Source of the DNA: Rhizobiaceae bacterium
GTDB lineage: Bacteria; Pseudomonadota; Alphaproteobacteria; Rhizobiales; Rhizobiaceae
DNA length: 64,000 bases
Assembly: GCA_028279875.1 (NCBI GenBank)
Contig: JANQMU010000140.1
Coordinates: forward strand, 20,313 to 84,312
Direction: 5' to 3'
Numbering within the stretch: position 1 is the stretch's first letter; every line of letters starts with the position of its first letter. Position numbers and translations under genes: made by a program. Below, piece after piece: positions 52,964 to 61,587 of the stretch. The notes beneath the pieces were generated by a model. The model was not told the origin of the DNA. It saw only the letters and a program-made list of their open reading frames with translations, and made no database searches.

Positions 52964-53914
52964 ATGGACCGCGCCGCAAGGGACTCCGCGATACTCGATC
53001 GTATCGGCCTTGACGAAATCGCTCGCAGGGAACGGATCAGGCGGCGCGGTCAACTTGGGCTGGGGCTGTTATTCATGGCCCCGGCTCTGCTTCTGGTGGT
53101 CGGTCTGCTTTTGGCGCCGGTCGGGTATAATATCTGGCTCAGCTTCACCAAGTGGAAGAAATTCAAGGGTTTCGGCGAGTATGCCGGTTTCGCCAACTAT
53201 GAGAAAATGACCACCAACCCGTTCTTTGCCGAGGCGTTGGTGAACACGGCGATCTGGGTGGTGGCGTCGATCGTCTTTCCCATTGCCTTGGGGCTGGGTA
53301 TGGCGATGTTCCTGCGCAACATGCGTGGCGCGGAGCTGTTCAAGAATATCGTGTTCATTCCGAGGATTCTCGCCCCGACCGCCGTCGGAGTCCTGTGGTT
53401 TTATGTCTATGCACCGGCCGGACTTCTGAACCGAGGACTGTCGCTGGTTTCGGGAAGCCAGGTGGAAATCGGGTGGCTGTATCAGGACAACACCGTGACC
53501 CCGGCCATCATCGCGACCTTTGTCTGGCAGACCGCCGGTCTTGTCATGGTGCTGTTGCTGCTGGGGTTGGCGGCAATTCCGCGTGACCCGATCGAAGCCG
53601 CGCACATCGACGGGGCGAGCGGCTGGCAGATCTTCCGGCACATTACGCTGCCGCTGTTGATGCCGACCTTGCTGATGGTAACGATCCTGTCGGTATTGGC
53701 CGGGTTCACCGTCTTTGATCTGCTTTGGGTCATGGGCGTGAATTATCCCGGGCAGCGCAGTCTGGCTTTGGCGGTGTTCATGTATTTCGAAGCGTTCCAG
53801 AAAGGCAACTGGGCGTTTGGATCGGCGGTTGCCGTGATCATCGGGCTGGTGGTCCTCTGCGTGACCTGGGTTCAGACCCTCCTGCAGTCCCGCGTGGACA
53901 GAATGGTGCGCTGA
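52964..53914 (+). CDS. sugar ABC transporter permease (MalF type)
   Basis: 316 residues, about six membrane segments after a charged N-terminal tail (ERIRRRGQ). The EAA loop reads DPIEAAHIDGASGWQIFRHITLPLLMP. Starts 12 nt after the binding-protein gene; its TGA overlaps the next ATG by one base. Confidence 0.88.
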   Translation: MDRAARDSAILDRIGLDEIARRERIRRRGQLGLGLLFMAPALLLVVGLLLAPVGYNIWLSFTKWKKFKGFGEYAGFANYEKMTTNPFFAEALVNTAIWVVASIVFPIALGLGMAMFLRNMRGAELFKNIVFIPRILAPTAVGVLWFYVYAPAGLLNRGLSLVSGSQVEIGWLYQDNTVTPAIIATFVWQTAGLVMVLLLLGLAAIPRDPIEAAHIDGASGWQIFRHITLPLLMPTLLMVTILSVLAGFTVFDLLWVMGVNYPGQRSLALAVFMYFEAFQKGNWAFGSAVAVIIGLVVLCVTWVQTLLQSRVDRMVR

Positions 53915-54795
53915 TGGCCGTCGACCTGCATACCCTCGACCTCGATGCCATCGCCCGGCGCGAAAACGCCCGCCATCGTAGCGGCCGCTGGAAGCTCCTC
54001 GTCGCGATCGTCTTCTCGCTTGTCTGGGTGGTTCCCTTCTATTTCCTGGCGATTTCGATCTTCAAGTCAAACACCGAATACGCGATGAACCCGCCCCTGT
54101 CCCTGCCCGCCGGGCTTGGCCCGATCGCTGAGAACGTGCGACAAGCCTGGGATCTCGGGAATATGGGCCAGTCGATGTTCAATTCGGCCGTCTACGGCAC
54201 CTTCGGAGCCGCGCTGGCGGTGTTCTTCGCAGCCATGGCCGCGTTCGCAATCACCCGCATCGATATTCCCTGGCGCAACGGCTGGTTCATGCTGATCTTT
54301 GCCGGTACGGTATTTCCCTTCCAGATGTACCTGATCCCGCTTTTCTTCGGCTACCAGAAGCTCGGTCTCCTGAACTCACACGCAGGTATGCTGCTGTTTT
54401 ACACCGCAATCTGTGTGCCTTTCCCGACATTGGTGCTTCGCAACTTCATGTCGGGGCTGTCTCGTGAAATGGACGAGGCGGCCCGGATGGATGGTGCCGG
54501 CGAATTTACCGTGTTCTTCCGGGTGGTTCTGCCCAACACAACCGGTCCCATGATGGCGGTGTTCCTTTTGCAGTTCACCTGGATCTGGAACGACATGTTG
54601 TTTTCGACCGTGTTGGGCAACCGGCTGGAAACCCGTTCCATCATGAACGCGCTCCTCGTCTTTCAGGGCAGTTACTCATCAATTGGGCCCAATGTGGTTC
54701 TGACCGCTGCCCTGCTGGCTTCGGTTCCCTCACTGGTCTTGTTCTTTCTGCTGAGAAAGCACTTCATGCAAGGTCTGAAGGTGCAGCAAGCATGA
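53914..54795 (+). CDS. sugar ABC transporter permease (MalG type)
   Basis: 293 residues from the ATG at 53914 (TGATG overlap); the longer frame upstream is antisense-free but overlaps the MalF-type gene. Its N-terminal tail LHTLDLDAIARRENARHR echoes that of the MalF-type partner (LDEIARRERIRR). EAA loop: SREMDEAARMDGAGEFTVFFRVVLPNTTGP. Overlaps gntR by 4 nt. Confidence 0.88.
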   Translation: MAVDLHTLDLDAIARRENARHRSGRWKLLVAIVFSLVWVVPFYFLAISIFKSNTEYAMNPPLSLPAGLGPIAENVRQAWDLGNMGQSMFNSAVYGTFGAALAVFFAAMAAFAITRIDIPWRNGWFMLIFAGTVFPFQMYLIPLFFGYQKLGLLNSHAGMLLFYTAICVPFPTLVLRNFMSGLSREMDEAARMDGAGEFTVFFRVVLPNTTGPMMAVFLLQFTWIWNDMLFSTVLGNRLETRSIMNALLVFQGSYSSIGPNVVLTAALLASVPSLVLFFLLRKHFMQGLKVQQA

Positions 54796-55523
54796 ACAAG
54801 GTTCAGAAAATGAAACATTCCACCAAAGGTTCCGGTCTACCGCTTGCCAAGCACGCCTATCAGGATTTGCTGAATCGTATCATCTCCTTCGAACTCGAAC
54901 CGTATCAATCGCTGTCCGAGACATCGGTTTCGGAGATGCTCGGCATCAGCCGGACTCCTGCACGGGAAGCCCTGGCACTGCTGGCCGAGCGCGGCTTCGT
55001 CGAGGTCATGCCCCAGCGCGGCAGCCGGGTTTCGCCCTTGAGGAATTCCGACCTGGAACGTTCGCAATTTATGCGCGAAGCGCTCGAATTGGCACTGTTG
55101 CGCCGGGTCATGGCCCTGCCCAAGCGCGACAAGCTGATCGAAAGCCTGCGCAAGGAAATCACGTTGCAAAGCACGTATTTGCAGTTCGACGACAAGGATG
55201 GGCTTTATGGGTCCGACGAGAATTTTCACGGCCTCATTGCCGCCTATGCCGGGCGGTCCGACGTTCTGCCCGACGTCCGCCGGCTGAAGGTGCATATGGA
55301 CCGCTTCCGCCATTTGATGGTGCAGGGGGTCGAGGACCTTGACGTCGTGATCTATCAGCATACCCGGATTGCGGACGCCATAGAAACGGGCGACGCCGAA
55401 ACAGCCGAAGAAGCGATGCTGACGCATCTGCGGAGGATTTTAGCCTATGTCGATGAGGCACGCCGGAAGTATCCGGACTATTTCGATTCCTCGACAGAGC
55501 CGGGTGTGGGGATTCGCCCATGA
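54792..55523 (+). CDS. GntR-family regulator (FCD domain) of the sugar-acid operon
   Basis: 243 residues. The winged helix has SETSVSEMLGISRTPAREALALLAERGFVEV, then an FCD domain with metal/ligand histidines (DENFHGLI, YQHTRIADAI, LTHLRRIL). ATGA overlaps on both sides couple it to the permease and lactonase genes. Likely repressor of the operon at the 48534 dyad, released by a sugar acid. Confidence 0.87.
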   Translation: MNKVQKMKHSTKGSGLPLAKHAYQDLLNRIISFELEPYQSLSETSVSEMLGISRTPAREALALLAERGFVEVMPQRGSRVSPLRNSDLERSQFMREALELALLRRVMALPKRDKLIESLRKEITLQSTYLQFDDKDGLYGSDENFHGLIAAYAGRSDVLPDVRRLKVHMDRFRHLMVQGVEDLDVVIYQHTRIADAIETGDAETAEEAMLTHLRRILAYVDEARRKYPDYFDSSTEPGVGIRP

Positions 55524-56407
55524 CCTTGGAAATTCTGGGCTCCGAGCGAGACGAAGTCGGCGAGAGCCCGTTCTGGGATGGCGCTGGCCATGTCTGGTCG
55601 GTCGATATCGTCGGCAAGCGCATCCGGCGCCGTCGCCTGTCGGATGGAAACACCGTGACCTGGCAAACAGATGATCTTCCGACGGCACTGGCCCTTGCAC
55701 CGGAAGGCGGCGCTGCCGTTTCGTTTGCCGGCGGGGTTGCCCTGTGGTCACCTGACGGGGACCCGGCCCCGGGAAAAATCGTGCCCGATGGCGATCCGGC
55801 CATGCGTCTCAACGAAGGCAAATGCGACCCCGCCGGGCGCATGTGGGTCGCCAGCATGGAAAACAACCTGACGCGCGACCTGGAACCGCGCGAACAGACC
55901 GCTGCCCGTGGACGCCTTTACCGGCTGGACGGAACAGAGGTGACCGGGTTCGGCGACAGCGATCTTGGTATACCCAACACAATGGCCTGGTCTCCGGACC
56001 GGACCCGCTTCTATTTCGGCGACAGCCTGCAAAACACGATCTGGGTCTGGGATTACGACAATGACAGCGGCGACATTGACAATCGTCGTGTGTTTGTCTC
56101 CGGCGGTCCCGGCCTGCCCGATGGCAGCACGATGGACGCTGATGGCTGTCTGTGGACAGCACGCTTTTCAGCCGGGCAAGTGATCCGCTACACGCCCGAC
56201 GGCCGTGTCGACCGCGTTGTAGACCTGCCGGTTGAAAACCCCACCGCGACGACCTTCGCGGGCGACGACCTGTCGACACTCATCGTCACATCGGCCCGGT
56301 TTGCACTTGATCGACCATCCGCGACCGACGGAGCCATGATGGCGATTGCCACGGATGTCACCGGTCAACGGGAAAACTGGTTTGGCGGCCAGCCGCAACC
56401 CGGGTAA
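55520..56407 (+). CDS. SMP-30/gluconolactonase-family sugar lactonase
   Basis: 295 residues. Six-bladed propeller of the regucalcin type: the metal Glu in LGSERDEVGESPFWD, WSVDIVGKRI, RLNEGKCDPAGRMW, the NTMAWSPDRTRFYFGDS segment, and LPDGSTMDADGCLWTARF with the catalytic Asp. Opens the lactone formed by the SDR so that the dehydratase can act. Last gene of the operon. Confidence 0.9.
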   Translation: MTLEILGSERDEVGESPFWDGAGHVWSVDIVGKRIRRRRLSDGNTVTWQTDDLPTALALAPEGGAAVSFAGGVALWSPDGDPAPGKIVPDGDPAMRLNEGKCDPAGRMWVASMENNLTRDLEPREQTAARGRLYRLDGTEVTGFGDSDLGIPNTMAWSPDRTRFYFGDSLQNTIWVWDYDNDSGDIDNRRVFVSGGPGLPDGSTMDADGCLWTARFSAGQVIRYTPDGRVDRVVDLPVENPTATTFAGDDLSTLIVTSARFALDRPSATDGAMMAIATDVTGQRENWFGGQPQPG

Positions 56408-56469
56408 GGGACCATGACAGCCGCAACGGGGCAAGCAACCTGCTGTTGCGGTTGGTCGACCGGGGCATG

Positions 56470-56600
56470 GTGACACCGCCATGATCAACCAACTCCCAAT
56501 TCCGCGCCCTCCTGATCGAACACGGCATCACGACGCGCCATGCTTGCGGGCGTTGAAGAACTCCTTCGAAGCCATTCTCAAGCATCGGCGCCTGATCGCG
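56470..56600 (+). pseudogene. scrap of an IS110-like transposase
   Basis: Reading across two frames gives pieces MINQL, QFRALLIEHGITTRHACGR and ALKNSFEAILKHR, which resemble the mid-part of IS110-type DEDD transposases (NQLRALL-EHGI-...-G-..L). A stop and frame changes interrupt it, and neither end of an element is visible. The surrounding 56408-56825 holds nothing else I can support. Tentative. Confidence 0.35.
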
Positions 56601-56825
56601 GCACACGGCCCGGCCACACGTTCGCTTTCTCACGAAAAGGATGCGACAGCGGCAGGGCGCATCCAGGTTGTGTTGCTTTGTTCGCTGTTCATAGTTCTGC
56701 CTTACCCATGCTTGTAAAAGCGAGATCGACATGTCGATGTCAGGTCATAATAATATCAAATAGAGCAAGTTCGAATAACGCATTGTGCTCACACGCCTAA
56801 CCGGGTCGATCATGGAGTAGACGTT

Positions 56826-57197
56826 ATGAAAAAACGAATACAGTTCAGCAGCTTATTCATCACTGTCTTGCTGCTTTTTTGCGCTTCTGCCTCTGCCACG
56901 GAGCCCGATAAAAATCTGGGTGATAAGCACAACCCTGATCAGCACAAAAATGTAACGGATAGCAACTGGTATACAATGTATTTCGACCCTGGAACGACCA
57001 ACATCTACATCACATGCAACGGCGTGCCGCCTATGCATAGCAATGAATTCCAGATCGATTGCAAGACTCCTGCCGTTTGGCCATCCTGCTCGCCAAACGG
57101 CCCCGGCGGCGCGGCGCCACAGAACATATGCCTATGTGCCAGCCATGCAAGTGAGCAACATTCAGGCCAGTACCAAATGCTAGGCTGTCCCGATTGA
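56826..57197 (+). CDS. secreted cysteine-rich protein, paralogue 1
   Basis: 123 residues. Signal peptide MKKRIQFSSLFITVLLLFCASASA, cut before TEPD. The mature part has six cysteines (64, 79, 88, 102, 104, 121). The last five spacings, 9-14-2-17, match those of the two proteins at 58399 and 59248 (9-12/13-2-16/17), and NIYITC with SNEFQIDC echoes NIWITC with SNSEMQCHC. No known domain recognised. Exported small disulfide-bonded protein of unknown role. Flanked by decayed DNA. Confidence 0.7.
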   Translation: MKKRIQFSSLFITVLLLFCASASATEPDKNLGDKHNPDQHKNVTDSNWYTMYFDPGTTNIYITCNGVPPMHSNEFQIDCKTPAVWPSCSPNGPGGAAPQNICLCASHASEQHSGQYQMLGCPD

Positions 57198-57557
57198 GGT
57201 TGGCACCCTCTAACCATTCGGGCGCGGGCTTCGCAATTCAACCGGCGACCTCGGGCGATGTGGCTTGTAGCGCCTGTACGTGCGGATGGTTCCGACCAAG
57301 ACCCTGAGCTCCATCGCTTACCCTGCGGCACTCTGGCCGCAACACGCCGACATCACCATCGCAACCGACGAGAACGGCTTCTTTGACCGAACGCACGCGT
57401 GTCCGTAAGTAGCCATAGGCAGTTATTGAACACAGTCTCAAAGGCGTCGATCATGTTACTGGCCACCGCTAGTCTTTTGGTTGAAGCAAGGACGACGGGA
57501 AACCAAGCATCGCAGTCATTCTGGCTGCTGATGTCATCGATTAGGGAGTCCGGTCCC
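57198..57557. other. stretch without a supportable gene
   Basis: 360 bp between the first cysteine-rich gene and a truncated oxidase. Small overlapping frames exist on both strands but none has family resemblance or a good ribosome site. A clear terminator or repeat was not seen. Confidence 0.5.
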
Positions 57558-57850
57558 ATGACCGGTCACACAAGGCGCCGTGTCTTGGGCCTTGTTTCCG
57601 CCGCCGGCGGATCACTGTTGGCCCGACCGCGCGTGGTCTTCGGGCAAACACCGCCGGCACATGTCCCTGTCGCCGTCGTCGGCGGCGGTATGGCCGGACT
57701 CTTCGCGGCGATGCGTCTGCGCAAGGAGGGTCGGCGGGAGGTGGCGTTGTTTGAAAGCAGCGACCGCTTCGGCGGGCGCTTGCTCTCGGTCAAGATCCCT
57801 GGCATTGACGGGTTGGTCGCCGAGATCGGCGGCATGCGCTTCACCGATAT
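57558..57850 (+). pseudogene. truncated twin-arginine flavin amine oxidase
   Basis: ATG at 57558. The first about 97 residues are the start of an exported flavin monoamine oxidase: twin-arginine signal (TRRRVLGLVSAAGGSLLARP), FAD motif VVGGGMAGLFAAMRLRKEGRREVALFE, DRFGGRLLS and EIGGMRF. After about 57850 the frame runs into sequence antisense to a Crp/Fnr-type gene fragment and stops at 57962, so over 300 residues of the enzyme are missing. Broken by a rearrangement. Confidence 0.75.
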
Positions 57851-57852
57851 GA

Positions 57853-58165
57853 TGATCTCATGCGGATTTGGCCCCAGATCGATACTGCTCACCAGACCGA
57901 AAAATGTATGGGGCTCCAGAAGCGTAATGATTTGCTCGCGGCCTAATTCACTGGTTCTCTGAACACGAAATGCGCCTGAAAGAATGAAGTGAATGCTGTC
58001 GATTGGCGCATCCTGATTTGCAATTACATCGCCGTCATTCAGTTCAACCAAACGCCCGGCATCCAAAAGCAACTGCAGAGTGGGCTCCGAAAGCTTGCCA
58101 CGCGCCTGGAACGCGTCAAGGATCGCATTGGTGATGTTCTCAGTGGTCCATTCTTTGTGACGCAA
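57853..58165 (-). pseudogene. truncated cyclic nucleotide-binding (Crp/Fnr-type) protein
   Basis: ATG at 58165. About 105 residues match the N-terminal sensor half of Crp/Fnr regulators: LLLDAGRLVELNDGDVIANQDAPIDSIHFILSGAFRVQRTSELGREQIITLLEPHTFFGLVSS, read in pieces. The frame then crosses into antisense of the oxidase fragment, so the end of the sensor domain and the DNA-binding domain are lost. The two fragments face each other at about 57850. Confidence 0.65.
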
Positions 58166-58242
58166 CGGTCTACTCCAACGCCAATGTGCGATCTTGTAAC
58201 AAGGCGTAGCATATGGCGGAGAATAGAGGTTTCACACAAAAC

Positions 58243-58378
58243 GGTGAACTCCTAAACTTTCTGGATAAATGGCAGGGAGTGCTCCCTTCTGTGACCGGCA
58301 TTCGCCAGCCGCTTTGAGATTCGATCACCTCAAAGGATGCACTCCCTGCCATTTATCCGGCAAGTTTAGGAGTTCACC
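58243..58378. mobile_element. 136-bp terminal-inverted-repeat element (MITE-like)
   Basis: Two 40-bp arms, 58243-58282 and 58339-58378, are inverted copies with 2 mismatches; each begins GGTGAACTCC at the outer end. A 56-bp centre separates them. No target duplication is obvious and no transposase is inside, so it is non-autonomous or a solo remnant. It ends 20 bp from the stop of the cysteine-rich gene at 58399 and would also form a very stable RNA hairpin that could end transcription. Confidence 0.75.
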
Positions 58379-58398
58379 CGGCGCATCGTCGAGCAAGA

Positions 58399-58740
58399 TC
58401 ATCCGCAATCTATCGATACATGCACAACGTACGTATACTTCTGCTCGTCTGAATTGCAATGGCACTGCATTTCCGAGTTGCTTGCTTGTGAATGTTCGCA
58501 GGTGATCCAGATATTACCTGTCTCGCACGAAAAGCCGGAAACGGATCCTGTTTTACAGAAATAATTACCCCACCACTTGGTATGTTGTGTGTTTACGGCA
58601 TCTTTATCGGTACATTGTTTTTCATTGCAGGTCATGGTTATCGGGTAGTTTTCGGCACGAGAACAAACGGAACCCACCGTCAAAACAAACAAAGACGCAC
58701 CGATGAAAAGAGCCGCCTGGATAGACTTTACGTTGGCCAC
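58399..58740 (-). CDS. secreted cysteine-rich protein, paralogue 2
   Basis: 113 residues from a GTG at 58740 with GGGAGAG before it. Signal peptide (AALFIGASLFVLTVGSVCSRA) then a small domain with eight cysteines at 38, 43, 62, 72, 81, 93, 95 and 112. Spacing and sequence match the protein at 59248: conserved pieces are C-x-TG/D, (Y/T)C, (M/L)-x-CHC and a closing beta strand VHVSIDC / ITIRVQC. Function unknown; could be a periplasmic or secreted binding or toxin-like protein. Confidence 0.75.
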   Translation of the reverse strand: MANVKSIQAALFIGASLFVLTVGSVCSRAENYPITMTCNEKQCTDKDAVNTQHTKWWGNYFCKTGSVSGFSCETGNIWITCEHSQASNSEMQCHCNSDEQKYTYVVHVSIDCG

Positions 58741-58870
58741 AAAAAACTCTCCCGCTGGAATTGCATTTATCGGAATGACGCTCAGGTGCGCATTGCCGCA
58801 CTATGTCGAAGCCAGTCGATCAAGTATAGCTTAAGGCCTCCCATGCGCCAGCCTCAGATCAAGCCGTATC

Positions 58871-59230
58871 TCAGCCAGTCTTAGAGCCCATTCGGGAATT
58901 AGCGACTGGTTTGGCGCAGCCAGTTTTGAGGGATTTTTGCCGAAAGGACGACGCCGCAGGCTGGGTGCCTGTCAGGCGGCCTTTCGTCAAAAAGCACCAA
59001 AACTGGCCGCGTCCTTGCGGATTGCGCCTATTTCGCTCGGTTAGACGAGCGGCGCCGCGCGATGTGGTGCATCGGGCAAGCCGTTTAACGACGCCGACGG
59101 GCTGATTTGGTTCGCCGAAGGCCGGTTTATCAGGCCTTCTGGACGTCGTTGCAACCGCCTTGTGGCCGCCCAGACCACGGCGGCAACCGCACCTAGCCAG
59201 CAGGACTGATAAGCCGGTCAAAGGGTTCAA
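58871..59230. repeat. hairpin-rich non-coding stretch
   Basis: A 360-bp region between two cysteine-rich genes with several dyads: CCAGTTTTG (58920) with CAAAACTGG (58998); GCGCC-tattt-CGCTCG (59024-59039) with CGAGCGGCGC (59046-59055); AAGGCC-N9-GGCCTT (59118-59138). An open frame on the minus strand spans it, but the basic, low-complexity product and the dyads argue for a structured repeat unit rather than a gene. I have the impression that similar stretches recur in alphaproteobacterial genomes, but cannot check this. Confidence 0.4.
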
Positions 59231-59247
59231 TAGTGTCGCCCGATGTT

Positions 59248-59664
59248 CTAATCAGTCTTACCGCCTTCAAGGCTGCTGGGCCAACATTGAACACGAATGG
59301 TGATTTGCACCTCCTTGGATTCCCAATTTGTGCAGTGGCACTCGAGGTACTTGTTGTTATGATCTGTGGTCGCCGAACAATATACGTTCTTGTCTCCGGT
59401 TTGGCATTCCGTCGCTTGCGCCACGCCGCCGTTGCATCGCCCTTCGTAGTACTTAGTCTGCCAGCTCTTGAGCGGATCGGTGTAGTTGCACCAATCCGGC
59501 TGAGTACAATTGTACTGAATAGCACCTAGATTCTCTGGTTGACCGCGCTTTTCTACTTCTTGGCGGAGTTCATCGGTGGGCGGCTCAGCAGTCTGCGCGA
59601 AGACGACCGATCCAACGGTGAGGTATACAAAAAGGCCAAACAAAACAGCTGATACCGATTTCAC
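59248..59664 (-). CDS. secreted cysteine-rich protein, paralogue 3
   Basis: 138 residues from a GTG at 59664, preceded by AAGGAG. Signal peptide MKSVSAVLFGLFVYLTVGSVVFAQ. After a charged spacer, eight cysteines at 53, 59, 77, 87, 96, 109, 111 and 127, nearly the same spacing as in the protein at 58399 (6-18-10-9-13-2-16 versus 5-19-10-9-12-2-17). The two genes share strand and start codon type, consistent with tandem duplication. No known family recognised. Confidence 0.75.
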   Translation of the reverse strand: MKSVSAVLFGLFVYLTVGSVVFAQTAEPPTDELRQEVEKRGQPENLGAIQYNCTQPDWCNYTDPLKSWQTKYYEGRCNGGVAQATECQTGDKNVYCSATTDHNNKYLECHCTNWESKEVQITIRVQCWPSSLEGGKTD

Positions 59665-60311
59665 GACACACGCTCCTTTTTTGCCCTATCCAATGCGGTT
59701 AACGAATTTGCATTCCAGAACAAAATGATGCCTGAAAGCAACTTCCTATCATCACCCCCCTCTTGGTGTAACTTGCAAACACCCCCTTTGCAACGAGTTG
59801 GGGGCTACGACAGCGCCTTGAAGATCGAAGGTCAAGGCGGTTCGCGCACATTCCGACTCTTGCCTTTTTTGACCAAACGTACCTGCGCTGAAACAGCGGC
59901 ATGACCAAAGTGGCGGTCTGACTCGTAAGTTGATGAAATGTATTTTCGTCGCTATTGCCAGTGGTTTTCTCAATCGTTCCACAGGCTCTCTAAGTGACAT
60001 TGTTCTCCTCGCGATAGTGCATTGGACCTGTCGTTGCCAGTTGTGGCTTAAGTCGCCGCTATCGTCGAAACAGAGAATGATCTGCAATTCTGTGCTTGCG
60101 TTGTCCTCCAAGCTGAACGTCCGCTTTGCCTTACATTCACCAGCAGGCTCGCACTTACGGCGAACGACGGCTTTTCCCCTACAGCGACATCCAATAGCTT
60201 GAAGGCATCTGGGCCAGGGCGCTTGAAACCCACATGCAACCCCGGACACTCGACGCACAAATACGCTTGCGGCGTATTGTCTCTAACCATCTGAAATTTA
60301 AAGGAAAATAT
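59665..60311. other. possible decayed gene, otherwise empty
   Basis: No intact gene is supportable. On the minus strand, two frames together read like one broken small protein (QAYLCVECPGLHVGFKRPG in one, RTFSLEDNASTELQIILCF in the other), suggesting a frameshifted remnant around 59930-60290. Tentative; otherwise nothing seen up to the tRNA fragment. Confidence 0.3.
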
Positions 60312-60360
60312 TGGTAGCGGGAGAGGGACTCGAACCCCCGACACGCGGATTATGATTCCG
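60312..60360 (-). tRNA. 3' half of tRNA-Met(CAT), probable attachment site
   Basis: On the minus strand the last 49 nt of a tRNA are intact: anticodon loop ATCATAA, anticodon-stem 3' strand TCCGC, variable loop, T-arm GGGGG-TTCGAGT-CCCTC, acceptor strand TCCCGCT, A and CCA. The 5' half (D-arm and acceptor 5' strand) is absent: the sequence beyond 60360 does not pair with the acceptor strand. Identity from the anticodon to CCA is what integrases duplicate, so this is best read as an att copy at the edge of an integrated element lying to the right. Confidence 0.7.
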
Positions 60361-60459
60361 TTCCTAATGCGCGGAAATCAATGACTTAGCTCCAAACTGA
60401 CCCCAAATTCGCCGACCAAGAATCAATGGGTTACGGGGATTTTCCAAACTGTTGATCCA

Positions 60460-61449
60460 TCATCTGGAGGTCAACTCCGAAGTAAATTTTTTGTCGGACA
60501 ATTTAGTGCTAGCATCAACGTATTTATACAATATTTCTCCACTATTTGATAGAACGATAATATCTCCGACTATATTCCCTTCGCCATCAACACAAATTCT
60601 CTGAACATTCTCTACATATGACCTTCTCGATGGATTTGGTGCAAACATTTCACCCCAAAGATCCTCTAATCTGATCCCACTTACTTCATCGTCTCCTAAC
60701 ACGTCTGCTTGAGCGGTACTCAAACTATTCATGATATCTGCCATGGACGCACCCTGACTCAATGAATCTTTCAATCCATATGGCGAAACATTTGTATAAA
60801 GGATATTTTGGCCAATTGTAGCGTTAAAAATGCTAGAGATTTTTGGTGTTGTGCTATCCGCGCAAGGTGCTTTATCGTCAATTGCTTGGTAGTCAATAAG
60901 GAAATGATGAATAGTGTGGCTGGTGCTTGTCTTTGACGCTAATTCTTCTTTTAAGGATTCGATTTCGGCGTTTGCAGCGTTAAGCTCTTCACCTGTTTTT
61001 CCCTTGGCATTCAGTTCAGCTTGTCTTAATTCCTCCTTCTTTGCGTCACGCTCGTCACTTGCATCTTCAAATAATTTTGTCCAACCAGCTTTGTAATCGG
61101 GATCTTTGGTGAGTACAGAAAAATACCTTGTAAATCGATATCTATTCTCCGTGTTCAGATCGGTGCCACGCTGGATGTAACTGTTGACATAAAGGCGCTC
61201 CTGATCCCCAATTTTCGCTCTGATTTCTGCGTCACTTTTATCTTTTGCTATTGCAAGCTTGATGTCTTGTTCTTTTTCTTTAACTCTTAGTTCACGGTTT
61301 TGAATTTGCGAATTGATGTATGCAGGCGCCACGACGATTGCCAAAGCTACTGCGCCACCAACGATCAGGTGTTTCCAGAAATTCAACCACAGCTTTAGGC
61401 GTTGAATACTGCTGTCAGAAAACTCGATTTGATCTTGATTATCGGCCAT
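60460..61449 (-). CDS. membrane-anchored coiled-coil protein of unknown function
   Basis: 329 residues, A+T-rich compared with the core genes. One transmembrane helix near 25-45 (HLIVGGAVALAIVVAPAYI), then a Lys/Glu-rich predicted coiled coil (about 50-90 and 125-175), then a globular region of about 150 residues ending with ICVDGEGNIVGDIIVLSNSGEILYKYVD, a beta-rich repeat-like stretch. Topology probably N-in with the bulk outside or N-out inside. No family recognised; the neighbourhood suggests island or phage cargo. Confidence 0.7.
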   Translation of the reverse strand: MADNQDQIEFSDSSIQRLKLWLNFWKHLIVGGAVALAIVVAPAYINSQIQNRELRVKEKEQDIKLAIAKDKSDAEIRAKIGDQERLYVNSYIQRGTDLNTENRYRFTRYFSVLTKDPDYKAGWTKLFEDASDERDAKKEELRQAELNAKGKTGEELNAANAEIESLKEELASKTSTSHTIHHFLIDYQAIDDKAPCADSTTPKISSIFNATIGQNILYTNVSPYGLKDSLSQGASMADIMNSLSTAQADVLGDDEVSGIRLEDLWGEMFAPNPSRRSYVENVQRICVDGEGNIVGDIIVLSNSGEILYKYVDASTKLSDKKFTSELTSR

Positions 61450-61587
61450 TTCGTAACCTCTTCCGAATGGCCCAATACTACCATCAGGTGCAAAAACTAG
61501 TCAATTTCGCTTAAATTTGCATAATAGTCCCCGGTGTTTTAATGCGCCCCTTGGAATCGATAGATTTTGTTTCAAGCGTTTCACACT

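Noticed and set aside
57399..57962. A 187-residue protein over the oxidase fragment
   Set aside because: Its first part precedes the Tat signal without similarity and its end is antisense to the Crp/Fnr fragment; the real content is a truncated gene.
60312..60400. A complete functional tRNA-Met
   Set aside because: The acceptor 5' strand and D-arm are missing; only the 3' half pairs correctly.
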